DNA from: Ciona savignyi
Taxonomy: Eukaryota > Chordata > Ascidiacea > Phlebobranchia > Cionidae
DNA: 64,000 bases
NCBI GenBank assembly: GCA_000149265.1
Contig: CH002808.1
Location: 43,940-107,939 of the forward strand
Direction of reading: 5' to 3'
In this document: piece after piece, positions 34,901-64,000 of the stretch
How the letters are laid out: every line of letters begins with the position of its first letter
How positions within the stretch are numbered: position 1 is the stretch's first letter
Notes under the pieces: generated by a model
Database searches by the model: none
What the model was told of the DNA's origin: nothing
Seen by the model: the letters and a program-made list of their open reading frames with translations, nothing else
Program-made: the position numbers and the translations under genes

Positions 34901-37900
34901 GGTTTTAATTAAATTCTGTTTGCTTATTATTGTTTTGCTTAGGTTTGGCGCCCGCCTTTACTATATTTATTAAATGATATCCCTTTTTAATGCCGTGTTT
35001 TAATGACTGTTCGTTTTGCCGTCTTTTCCGTTCATGTGTCGTAATTTGATTCCTTTGCCATTTTTTTAATACTGGGGCAAAAATGAATAAACTAAACTAA
35101 ACTTAAGGGGTGGAATAATCACAGTTTGTTAAATCAAAAGTAGTTGCACAGGGAAAAAGGGGGGAGAATGAAGAAAATAACATGTGAACACAACTATTGA
35201 AAACAAATTCCTATGCATATGGACAAAACTAAAAGAAGGGAAACTAAACACAAAAATAAAGATTAAATCGTGTTAAAGTTTGCATTAGTTCTACGCTTGA
35301 GAATGGTGTTTGGGCAGGGTTAGAATTAGTTTCCATAGTTTTAGTGAGTAGTATGCATAGGAAATAGTTTTGCACAGTTGTGGTTAGCAATAGTTAAAAT
35401 TCACTGAGTTGAGGTAACGTCTCTTTTTGTACCTTTCCTTTATTTAGTCACAATCAATTGGTCTTCCAAGGGCTCATGGATATTGTTGGACATTAGTTTA
35501 GTCTGACTATGCGATGACAATAAACTGCTAATCAATTATTTTTCCATACATAATTAATAAACTTAAAATTCCAAATATTAACTGCAAAAATATATAATTT
35601 AGTCACACAAAATATATTTTCACAGCTTTGGCCTTCTGACTGGAGGTACAAGATCATTATTTACAAACAAAATGTCTTTTTCCACACCCCATAGCAATTG
35701 TAATAAACGCGAACTACTCTCGCCCTAAGCTTGATTGTTTCCCGCGCTTCGCTCCACGTTGATTAAGCCTACTTCAAACCTGTGCCCAACTCCTGTAACT
35801 AGTGCATTGTAACATTCAGTGTAGCTTTGTGTACATTGTCAGTTTTCTTGTGTGAATTAACCTGTGCATTATATTATCTAGAATCGTAGTTAAATAAAGA
35901 CTACTACAAGTACTCATTAAACGTACCATAGGTCACAACAGCAATAAAATAAAAAATCCCCTAAAGTTAACTCAGAAAATTTATAGATTAAGAACATTGC
36001 TGAGAGGTTAAAAAATCTGAGCACTTATCTCACAATATCTGGGAACCAGGATGGGGATTTTGCATTAAGAGTTGAAACTGACCTTGTGACCGCTACAACC
36101 AGGTTTGCACCAATTCATATCTTCATCTGCAAATGTCTTCATTAACCTTGGTTTTGTAGTACTCTGACCGGTTAGTCTGGTGGTTTAGTGCAGCAACTTT
36201 CAACCGATAGGTTTCAGGTGCGAAACTGGTTGCTAGCTTTTTGGTTGTGTCCGGACATTGCCTGGACCCAGAGGATTAATGGGTTCTACCAAATTGAAGA
36301 AACGTCTCAATTATACAACACACTGTAATAGCTCTGGTAACCCGATGGTGGGCGCACGAGGTATTCAGATGATTACCCGTGTGTTAACCGCCTCGGTTTT
36401 CCAATTTACGTGGATAAACATGAATATTCTATCCGATCCTATCCTAACATGGTAAACTAAAAAAATGGCCTAGGGGGCTTTTGTACCTAAGAATTGTACT
36501 GTCATGATATTTGTATGGGCTTTGTCTGTTTCGGCCAGCACGCGAGTTGTGTGTGATTGAAACATTTATTTTATTTTGGTAGAAACCGTTTAATTCAGTG
36601 GGTTCAGATCCACTAAGTGCCTTGCCCAAGGACCCAATCAACTATCTAGCGACCAATTTCAAAACTACAACCCTTAGCAGAAAGGTGATGTGCTCACACG
36701 CCAAGCTATTCGACCGAACACTAATATCTTTAGAATGGCCCAAAGGGTGTTTTTATAACTGAGATGTTATAACTTCATGATGTCTATTTGGGCGTTATCT
36801 GTTGCGCAGTTTGTGTGTGATTGAGAGTTCAGACGTTTCTTCAATTTTATTAGAACCCATTAAATTCAGTGGGTTTAGGCAATGTCTACTAAGTGCCTTG
36901 CACAAGGACACAATCGACTAGCTAACCAATTTTAAACCTACAACCCTCTAAACAATAATATTCAGCTTGACTATACAACACACTAATACCTAATCACGTT
37001 TATACCCGACAAGATTGGACGGAAATTCCATTGCTGTTTCCCACTAATCTATCTAATAAATGACAATTCCAATCTACCTACTTTTTTTATTTGCGTTTTT
37101 ATTATGACTCTTGTACAACGTATGATGCAAGAAAATGTTCAGATTTCGTGACCTCGAAATCCCCCCATTTGACCCCGATATGGATTCGCAAGCTCCGTCC
37201 AAGTTATGGCAACCGGAGGAAATGGCGTCTGCACGCATCGATGTGAGAAAGTTCCTGCAGTTCCTGGCTGGTCAGCAGATCAACCCTTACAAAGTGATCT
37301 GTAGTAAGTTGTTGTTGTAGTTTCGTTATGTGTTCTGGTTGGTTGGCATGTCACTTATTGGGTGTTTATGTACATATGTAGTCATGATTCAGGATAGGAT
37401 TACTTGAGCTATCCCAGTGTTTTAATTTCGATGGACATTGGTCAATCCACTGAAGGATAGGATAGGATATTCATGTTTATTCCTGTGAAGGAGGTTAACA
37501 CACGGGCAATCGTCAGATCACCTCGCGCTCACCATCGGGTTACCGGAGCTATTGCAGTGTGTTGTATATGATAGACACGTTCTTTCAATTTGGTAGAACC
37601 TACTAATCTGGGAACTAAGCAGCTGGGTTAAGGCAAACTGGGGTCAACCAAGGACACAACTAACTATTTACCTTTTGTGTCTAGTCTGATTACTAAAATT
37701 GTTTATGATTTTTTTGTATTATTCAACTGCAACCTACGGATCAAGGCAATTTGTGTTACATTCCTTGGCCATGGACACCATTGTTTCAAAATTTTTTTTT
37801 TAATTTTTTAATGACATGTTTTAACGACTGTTTGTTTTGCTGTAATTTTATTCCTTTGCCAATTTTAAATATTGGGGCAAAAACTGAATAAACTAAAACT

Positions 37901-38075
37901 AAGCTAAAATGTAGACTGTTGACAGATTAAAATCTAAAACCTATTTATATCAATAATCCAGACACAAATTTGTAATCATTTATCCACAGATATCGTTCAT
38001 CAGACAGCTGTTCATTTTTTCCTCGTACACGATGATATATCTCTTCAATATTTCATCCCTGTGGTTTCCGCATAG
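31938..38075 (+). CDS. HUS1: HUS1 checkpoint clamp subunit (7 exons)
   Basis: HUS1 forms the ring-shaped RAD9-RAD1-HUS1 (9-1-1) clamp that is loaded at damaged DNA in the nucleus and activates ATR signalling. Exons: 31938-31989, 33233-33360, 33843-34019, 34604-34741, 35987-36102, 37143-37303 and 37990-38075. All have GT/AG borders and phases join without conflict, giving 285 residues (human 280). Landmarks in order: MRFRAKVV at the start, [78 protein letters not shown], and [15 protein letters not shown] before the stop. Each matches the equivalent human segment. The start codon is fixed by the conserved M-[KR]-F-R-A-K opening. Introns carry a MITE (intron 1), a fold-back element (intron 2), a LINE end and SINE copies. 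Confidence 0.96.
32061..32443. mobile_element. MITE with 8-bp target duplication (family CC[AC]GTATGGAAAGTACG)
   Basis: 383 bp with inverted ends CCAGTATGGAAAGTACGGC and its near complement. The target duplication GCTATACC is perfect (32053-32060, 32444-32451). The interior has GTGTGCAC palindromes. A second copy of the same family is at 40881-41262. Lies in HUS1 intron 1; no coding capacity. Confidence 0.9.
33566..33776. mobile_element. Fold-back MITE copy, GGGCAACACTAAAAG family
   Basis: Begins 'gaggaaaactaaaaggagga' and ends 'ccctccttttagtgttgccc', so the termini can pair. In HUS1 intron 2, 67 bp upstream of exon 3. Confidence 0.75.
34376..34572. mobile_element. Small TIR element (ends GTAGGATCGCTTG / CAAGCGATCCTGTAG)
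   Basis: Left end 'gtaggatcgcttggagcgct' and right end 'gattcaagcgatcctgtag' are inverted. The interior carries the C-rich 'aaccccaaccctaac' text also seen in the other fold-back family. A fragment of the same kind is at about 63490-63570. In HUS1 intron 3, 31 bp before exon 4. Confidence 0.6.
34985..35103 (+). mobile_element. LINE-like 3' end with AAACT-repeat tail
   Basis: 'gttttaatgactgttcgttt', 'attcctttgcca' and 'ggggcaaaaatgaataaact' followed by an AAACT repeat. The same order is found at about 37799-37905 and a tail fragment near 60690. A shared 3' end with a short repeat tail is typical of 5'-truncated non-LTR retrotransposons; no coding part is present. Confidence 0.5.
36165..36445 (+). 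mobile_element. tRNA-related SINE copy
   Basis: Full order of the family from 'gaccggttagtctggtggtt' to 'aaacatgaatattctatccg'. In HUS1 intron 5. Confidence 0.75.
36463..36990 (-). mobile_element. Two tandem SINE variants with a different 3' part
   Basis: Two reverse-oriented units (about 36463-36720 and 36735-36990) both combine the SINE head ('aagtgccttgcccaagga') with a non-standard part ('ttgtgtgtgattga', 'atggcc..aggg.gtttt.'). The head-to-tail arrangement suggests a local duplication or a SINE subfamily. Confidence 0.6.
37455..37690 (-). mobile_element. tRNA-related SINE copy, truncated head
   Basis: Tail and body ('ttaacacacgggcaatcgtc', 'ggagctattgcagtgtgttg') are clear, the head is decayed. 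In HUS1 intron 6, followed at 37799-37905 by a LINE-like end. Confidence 0.65.
37799..37905 (+). mobile_element. LINE-like 3' end
   Basis: 'gttttaacgactgtttgttt', 'tattcctttgcca' and 'ttggggcaaaaactgaataa' match the copy at 34985-35103. Non-coding. Confidence 0.5.
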
Positions 38076-38343
38076 CAGAGGCCACTACTGTGAAATGGAT
38101 CTTTATTTTACGACATCACCTTTTACTGCCTGTAAAACCCAGTTTCAGTTCTTGTTGCTGCATATCTATAAGGCTGCAACAATTTACCAGTTTTTTTATT
38201 ACTGCTATTGATTTTTGTTTATTGTTATTAACTTTTTTTGTTTATTTTACCTTAATTTTTCAGACATTTGGGGTATGTACTCGTTGGATATTCTGTGCTG
38301 TCACCTTTACCACCAAATATTATACCCTGGTGATATTTAAATT

Positions 38344-38349
38344 AATAAA
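38344..38349 (+). promoter_or_regulatory. Polyadenylation signal AATAAA, HUS1
   Basis: 270 bp after the HUS1 stop. The complementary signal for the convergent minus-strand gene lies 27 bp further on (38376-38381), so the two 3' ends probably overlap by a few dozen bases. Confidence 0.6.
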
Positions 38350-38375
38350 CACCATTTTCACATAAAACAAAATAC

Positions 38376-38381
38376 TTTATT
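38376..38381 (-). promoter_or_regulatory. Polyadenylation signal (AATAAA on minus strand)
   Basis: TTTATT in the window, about 410 bp past the stop of the minus-strand gene at 38790. Tail-to-tail with HUS1. Confidence 0.5.
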
Positions 38382-38789
38382 TTCAGCACAAAGAACAATA
38401 AAATAGAAAAACACATTCCGTTTATACTGGTACATTAAGGAAAAAAAAGGTCAAGCTCGCACTAAAAAATAAGACAAAAAATATCATCACAGAGTAAAAT
38501 ATTTTGCAAAACAAGAAATAATTGTAAAACCATCACCATTTTTTGTAGTGAGTCGGTACCTTGCTTAAGGTGTTGGTGGTGCATTTAAATCTGATTTGTT
38601 TTGCTGTATTTTGTGTCAGTGTCTCGTTTTTTTTATAAATAGACATGGATTGATACACAGGACACCATGTTTAATACCTGTCCTTTTGCACCTTTTATTG
38701 CATCAAGACTGTTAAATGCATTTTTTTCTAAACTTGTGTGTTCTGCACAGTCGGGTAAAATATTTAAACGTAAAGAAATATAGGTAAAT

Positions 38790-39821
38790 TTAATCAAACA
38801 TGTCAACCTTAAATGAGGTATTCCTGAAACACAAGTAAGAAAGAAAAGCGTCAGTTTTTGGGACTCCATTAAAAACAGAGCGTGGCTTGTTCACATTTTT
38901 GGTTTTCATATTCGGGTGGTTATTTGTGACATGTTTAGTATCAGTGGTTGCAGTTTTTGATGGTTTAGGGCCCAGCAGTTGTATTGGTTGGTTCTGCTTT
39001 TTAGTTCTCGGAGATGTCCATGGAATGTTTTGTTTCTGCCGGTGCATCTTTACCGGGCTGTTGCTGCGTGTTTGTGGGGGGGATGCGTTCGATGCAAATT
39101 TTCTTTGAGCTCTCACTCTCATGGATGGGCTCCCCTCCACATCAATCTTGGATCCATCTTCCTCAACAAAGATCAACTTTTTCCTCGGGCTGTGAAATTT
39201 TCCTTCGCTCAGAGCACCTGCTATGTTTTCAAGGGTTACTTGGCAAACTGAAGTACTTTGAAGTTGGTCACAGCGTTTTGTGATTTCAGAGCTCTGTCTT
39301 TCTGGCCGAAACAGCTCTGCTTCTTCTAGAAGTTTTGACTGCAGTCGTGTAAGTCTCAGATCACAAGAGTCTTCCTGCTTGTTGGTTAGTTTATTTTTGT
39401 TTAAAAATTCACTGTGTAATTCTTTCTTCCTATGCTTCGGGTATTTTCCTTTCAGTTTAAGTTTTCTTCTTGGGGATCTTTCCTGATCTTTATCTGTACA
39501 GATCGAGTTTAAGACGACAAGAGGTGATGATGCAAAGGACCGTTTGTTACGATAAAAACGACGTTTCGGTTTTATCTTTTCGTTGTCTTTCTGATTTGAA
39601 CTGTCCGTGTCGTCAGAATAAGTAACGGGCGATTCAGAACTATCGTGCAAAGTGGAGATATTGGTAAATTTTGTTGCTTCGTTTTCTCCAATTTTCACGG
39701 GAGATTCTTTCTCTTGGAGCGACCGCATCAAAGCTTTGTGGATTTCTTTCTGCTCAACCCAATGCAGCGTGTCTTCTTCGTAGTTGATTAGTTTTCGTGA
39801 TCGTTTTGGTCTTTCAGACAT
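38790..39821 (-). CDS. JARID2 N-terminal-like protein (no ARID/JmjC seen)
   Basis: A 343-residue basic, Ser/Lys-rich protein. The start MSERPKRSRKLINYEEDTLH then W-VEQKEIHKAL and SLQEKE matches the JARID2 N-terminus in spacing (M-S-x-E-R-P-K-R ... W-x-E-x7-K-x-L-x2-S-L). Residues 236-257 (RVRAQRKFASNASPPQTRSN) match the JARID2 QRKFAQSQPNS segment, with K241 (codon 39099-39101) at the lysine that is methylated in JARID2 and bound by EED of PRC2. Residues 321-333 (PKTDAFLSYLCFR) match KTEDFLTFLCLR. No ARID, JmjC or zinc finger follows: the frame ends in a stop after NTSFKVDMFD, and the DNA beyond is occupied by HUS1 on the other strand. Either a stand-alone protein, or a first exon with a weak donor (AAG|GTTGAC near 38803). 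An acceptor-like CAG just upstream of the start codon hints at a 5' UTR intron. Confidence 0.75.
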   Translation of the reverse strand: MSERPKRSRKLINYEEDTLHWVEQKEIHKALMRSLQEKESPVKIGENEATKFTNISTLHDSSESPVTYSDDTDSSNQKDNEKIKPKRRFYRNKRSFASSPLVVLNSICTDKDQERSPRRKLKLKGKYPKHRKKELHSEFLNKNKLTNKQEDSCDLRLTRLQSKLLEEAELFRPERQSSEITKRCDQLQSTSVCQVTLENIAGALSEGKFHSPRKKLIFVEEDGSKIDVEGSPSMRVRAQRKFASNASPPQTRSNSPVKMHRQKQNIPWTSPRTKKQNQPIQLLGPKPSKTATTDTKHVTNNHPNMKTKNVNKPRSVFNGVPKTDAFLSYLCFRNTSFKVDMFD

Positions 39822-40166
39822 TTTGATTACAACTATAGCCTATTTTCTTCTCATAAAACCACTGAAATAAGGAAATGTAAGAAAATGACAAAGAAAAATT
39901 AAAATAAATCATCTTTTTATACGTTTTTGTTACAAACGTAAAACAAAAACTCAATGAACAATCAAAACACTGTTAGATTTGTTTTTCAATTCAACGCATA
40001 TGGCGTTTAGCCATAAAGATCATAAAAAGTTATATGAGGTCTCTATGTTTTCCACAATAACAACATAAATATATGGTGTTTATGTCGCGCTATTTACGCG
40101 GGAAATTTGTCTCCTGCAAAAATATAATTTTGGATGATTAAACTTTGGTTAAAATTTTGAAGCTAA
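39822..40166. promoter_or_regulatory. Putative bidirectional promoter (JARID2-like / HELLS-like)
   Basis: 345 bp between the divergent start codons. AT-rich, without TATA boxes that can be placed with confidence. Head-to-head spacing this short usually means shared regulation; this is inference. Confidence 0.45.
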
Positions 40167-61255
<21,089 letters not shown>

Positions 61256-61435
61256 ATCGTTTGACTTTTTTATGCTGCTTTAGGATTTATTTTACATGAC
61301 GTTCTTTTCTGCCAACTTTTTCGAATGAATAATTTAATATTATTATGAAATCAGAGATTTACAGAGTTTATTGTTCTATTTTTGTTGTTTACTGTTTTTA
61401 CAAACTTACTTATGTGTTTTTGCTTATACTTTAAT

Positions 61436-61441
61436 AATAAA
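61436..61441 (+). promoter_or_regulatory. Polyadenylation signal AATAAA, HELLS-like gene
   Basis: 181 bp after the stop codon at 61253-61255; the first canonical signal. Confidence 0.65.
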
Positions 61442-62878
61442 TTGTATTACTGTTCTCGGGAGTAACATTTTTACCTGGCCAACCTTCCAATCATTAAAGG
61501 TTCTTTTTTGTACATTAAGGTACATGAATGGGTAAACGTTAACCTTTCAGACAGTCTTTTTTATAGATTTTGAACCTACGATTAACGTGTCACTAATGCG
61601 ATGGTTTTGTACAGATTTCAGTACCTTGTATGTAGGTAAGTCTATCTGTCGCGTTAACCATTTGGCTACACGACCGTACAGCATTTGACCACTTCGATTC
61701 GTTCCTTTTTTTAAGTGCTCTTAAATAACGCCACCAAGTGTAACCATAGCGCCCCTAGCGACAATTTATGATGTACGATAGTGACAGAGTGAACGCAGCA
61801 AATTCTAGATCTTTTTTCACGTACTAAAGATAATCCTTCCATTATCAACTATTCTATTGAATAAGGTAAGAAAATGGGCTGAGGCTCAATATTTTAATAT
61901 TTATTAACAGAAAAACACTTTTTTCAGCGTTCAGATTGTTTTATTGATACAATTCTACTTCATAAGCTAAACATCATTCGACAATCTAACTGTTCGATTC
62001 CCTTCTTGGCAAGGCACTTTCTTAAGTTATCCGCACCCATTAGTTTCAATAAACTAAAACTGTAGTAATGTCGTTATCATAGTATCAGTGCCATAGTGCC
62101 GCTAATCCGACCATGAGCACGAGATAATCCATTAAATGTGGAAAATCAATATTTTTACGAGTGTTTAATAATACTCCTAGCTGTTTTTTAGAAGGAAATG
62201 ATTTGGTTCAATATAGGAAAGTAAACTAAACACTCCCCTACTATGGTACTTAGTTTCTTTGTTTGTGATCAGCTGTTCGGCCTATTACGCTTGATTGCAA
62301 AATGTGAGCTGATGTGTCGATGACTCCGAGTAATTCTGGCAGAATACTCGGATAAACACGCATTACCACCACATAGCAGAGTTTGAGGTAAATAAAATCA
62401 CAAATTTACATAAAAAAGAGCCAAAATTAATATTAAAATACACAGAAGAGGTCAACTTAACGCAAACAAATGTAAAAATGACAAACATTTTGAATCAACT
62501 TCTCATACATATTAAATAAAAATCACTTAACAGTCGTCATTTTTGCATTTTTACCTTTTAAAATATAATCGGTTTCTTTTGTGAGGAAGTCATATGTCCA
62601 TTGTATTTTAATATTTAGTTTTGCCTATTTTTAACCCAAACCAACTTCATTTGTATTTATTATTTAGCTCAAGCTCCGAGATTTTTTACAGTTGCACGAT
62701 CTCGTACGACGTTTATGCTGCGTTTATTCTATCCGATTATTCTGCCAGAATTGTTGTGGTTATATTACTGTGGTCCGTGTGGTAGTAGTGTAGATATTTA
62801 TTCCCTGTAGCACAAGACTTGTTTGTTTGTTAAGTTTTATTTAAAGACAAAGGAAACCACATTCACTGTTGTTATATA
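61442..62878. other. Intergenic stretch between HELLS-like gene and next gene
   Basis: No coding exon supported. Holds a tRNA-derived remnant on the minus strand (about 61567-61678, 'gtagccaaatggttaacgcg' and 'cgtaggttcaaaatc' as A- and B-box-like parts), also partly present at about 56815-56875. The rest is AT-rich, and the last few hundred bases are presumably the promoter of the gene starting at 62879. Confidence 0.5.
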
Positions 62879-62954
62879 ATGTCGCGGAGAAGAATTGAAG
62901 ATGTGGCTACCAAAGAAGAGGAACTAAAGCTTCATCCGTCGTTTAATAATGAAG
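62879..62954 (+). CDS. First coding exon of an unrecognised gene
   Basis: An ATG opens 25 codons plus one base: MSRRRIEDVATKEEELKLHP then SFNNE, ending at GAAG|GTATTT. The composition is coding-like and the start context AATATG is A-rich. No second exon with the required phase could be placed before the window ends, so the product is unknown. Confidence 0.5.
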
Positions 62955-64000
62955 GTATTTCATTCAAACTTTTTTTCTGCCTTAACTTGGATAAGTTGGG
63001 TTTGTTTAAGTATAGCATTGGGAAAACCTATCCAATGCCACACACTATTTTTTAGAAATATACCTTGTTTTGTTCTTTTGCAACAAAAATTGGAGAAAAA
63101 CTAAAATACAATACAATACAATTTTTATTTTTGTTTCTTTCGCTGCAGCGTTTACCACCAACAATTTACAAATCAACAGTTGACAATAAAAAAATAAAAG
63201 ATACTGTGGCAATTGGCAAAAAACTACAGCAAAACAGGAAGGCACCAAAAAAAACCCAAAAGTTATCTAGTTTGGTGCCTCCCTGAAAAAAAAAAAAAAA
63301 AAGTTTTAAACATAGGGTTAGAGTTAGTCTTGGGAAGATTAGTGTTTAGGGATGAGTTAAAATTAGTTTACGTAACTTAAGTGAGCAGTTTTCTTACTTT
63401 CCGCTTTCCCTCCTTTTAGTGTTGCAACAAAAATTGTTGATGTACTGGTTGTAGTCAAGTTTTGTTGCTGCACTACGAGGGTGGCTCTAATTACTACTAG
63501 ATCGCTTAGATCCCCTGGATCGCTTGGAGCACTTGGAACTTTAACTTTAACCCCAATCCCAACCCTCCAAATGATTCTGTAGCAATTAAGAGGTACCACA
63601 CCACATACAGTTACTTAGGTAGAAACCGAGCATACTTCTTATTTAAGGCTTGATTTTTAAATTTATCTGTGCTATTGTCAGCAGCTTAAAATTATTCTAT
63701 AATACAAAGCTATCAGTACATTACTCAGACAAGATGATAGTTTATGAAAACTTTATAATAAAAGTTCATAATAATAATAATACAAGTGAAAGAAAAGTTT
63801 TCTTGTTAAACAACTTTATTCCAAATTTTGTTTTACAAATTGGTCAGGCAGTTTGTTCTGTATCCAATATTTTTAACTAAAGGGAAATTCAAATAACATA
63901 TATTACAGGGTTCGAATTAACGATTTTGAAACGATTCGCGAAATGAGTGGATTAGGAGAAAATCGTTTTCGCGCATTACCCATGTTAAATTGCCTTAGAA
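62955..64000. other. Intron or downstream region of the last gene
   Basis: Contains a truncated fold-back MITE (63290-63427, ending 'ccctccttttagtgttgc') and a GATCGCTT element fragment (about 63490-63570). From 63907 an open frame runs to the window edge (MSGLGENRFRALPMLNCLR), but its acceptor phase does not fit the first exon. No further exon is claimed. Confidence 0.45.

Noticed and set aside
63065..63286. Second exon of the gene starting at 62879
   Set aside because: The Lys-rich frame has no acceptor in the needed phase, and its start lies in A/T-repeat DNA.

Overview
The window is a eukaryotic, AT-rich, draft-assembled chromosome segment (a 100-base N gap lies at 44587-44686). It has compact multi-exon genes, short introns and many small transposable elements. 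The spliced genes are clearly metazoan: MOB2, HUS1, HELLS/LSH and the N-terminal part of JARID2. The gene style, the tRNA-related SINE and the abundant short fold-back elements best fit an ascidian tunicate (Ciona-like). That assignment is inference, because no species-diagnostic gene was seen.

Layout. 1-12 kb holds no convincing coding sequence except one short candidate first exon (5638-5729). Its splice phase fits the MOB2 gene that follows on the + strand (exons 12013-18503, polyA signal 19355). 22.0-31.7 kb is a nest of LTR retrotransposons. A degenerate BEL/Pao-type element (22020-31736, minus strand, 5-bp target duplication GTTAT) is interrupted by a young Ty3/gypsy-type element (26947-31108, minus strand, LTRs differing by one indel). 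A second partial gypsy pol (25021-26946, plus strand) lies in inverted orientation against it. HUS1 starts 200 bp to the right of this nest (seven exons, 31938-38075, +). A one-exon gene on the minus strand (38790-39821) encodes a protein matching only the N-terminal region of JARID2. It converges tail-to-tail with HUS1 and is divergent, 345 bp apart, from a 25-exon gene on the + strand (40167-61255). That gene encodes an LSH/HELLS-type SNF2 remodeller. The first exon of another, unrecognised gene is at 62879-62954.

The most unusual content is in the HELLS-like gene. A long N-terminal extension (total about 1,490 residues against about 840 in human) sits between the conserved N-terminal helix region and the ATPase. 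It carries a perfect UBZ4/Rad18-type zinc finger (C-x2-C-x11-H-x3-C), a cluster of SUMO-consensus motifs, and long charged/acidic exons. All exon junctions are phase-compatible, but there is one 1-base frameshift in exon 21 (57191-57193), which is either an assembly error or a disabling allele. Next to it is a stand-alone JARID2-N-like protein that keeps the Q-R-K-F-A motif, which in JARID2 is methylated and read by PRC2, but has no ARID or JmjC domain here. Together with HUS1 (9-1-1 checkpoint clamp), about 30 kb contains three adjacent chromatin or genome-maintenance genes.

Introns of HUS1 and HELLS are largely built from repeats. There are about 20 copies of one tRNA-related SINE, a fold-back MITE family, several elements with clean 8-bp target duplications (hAT-like), LINE 3' ends, and a minisatellite made from the SINE tail.
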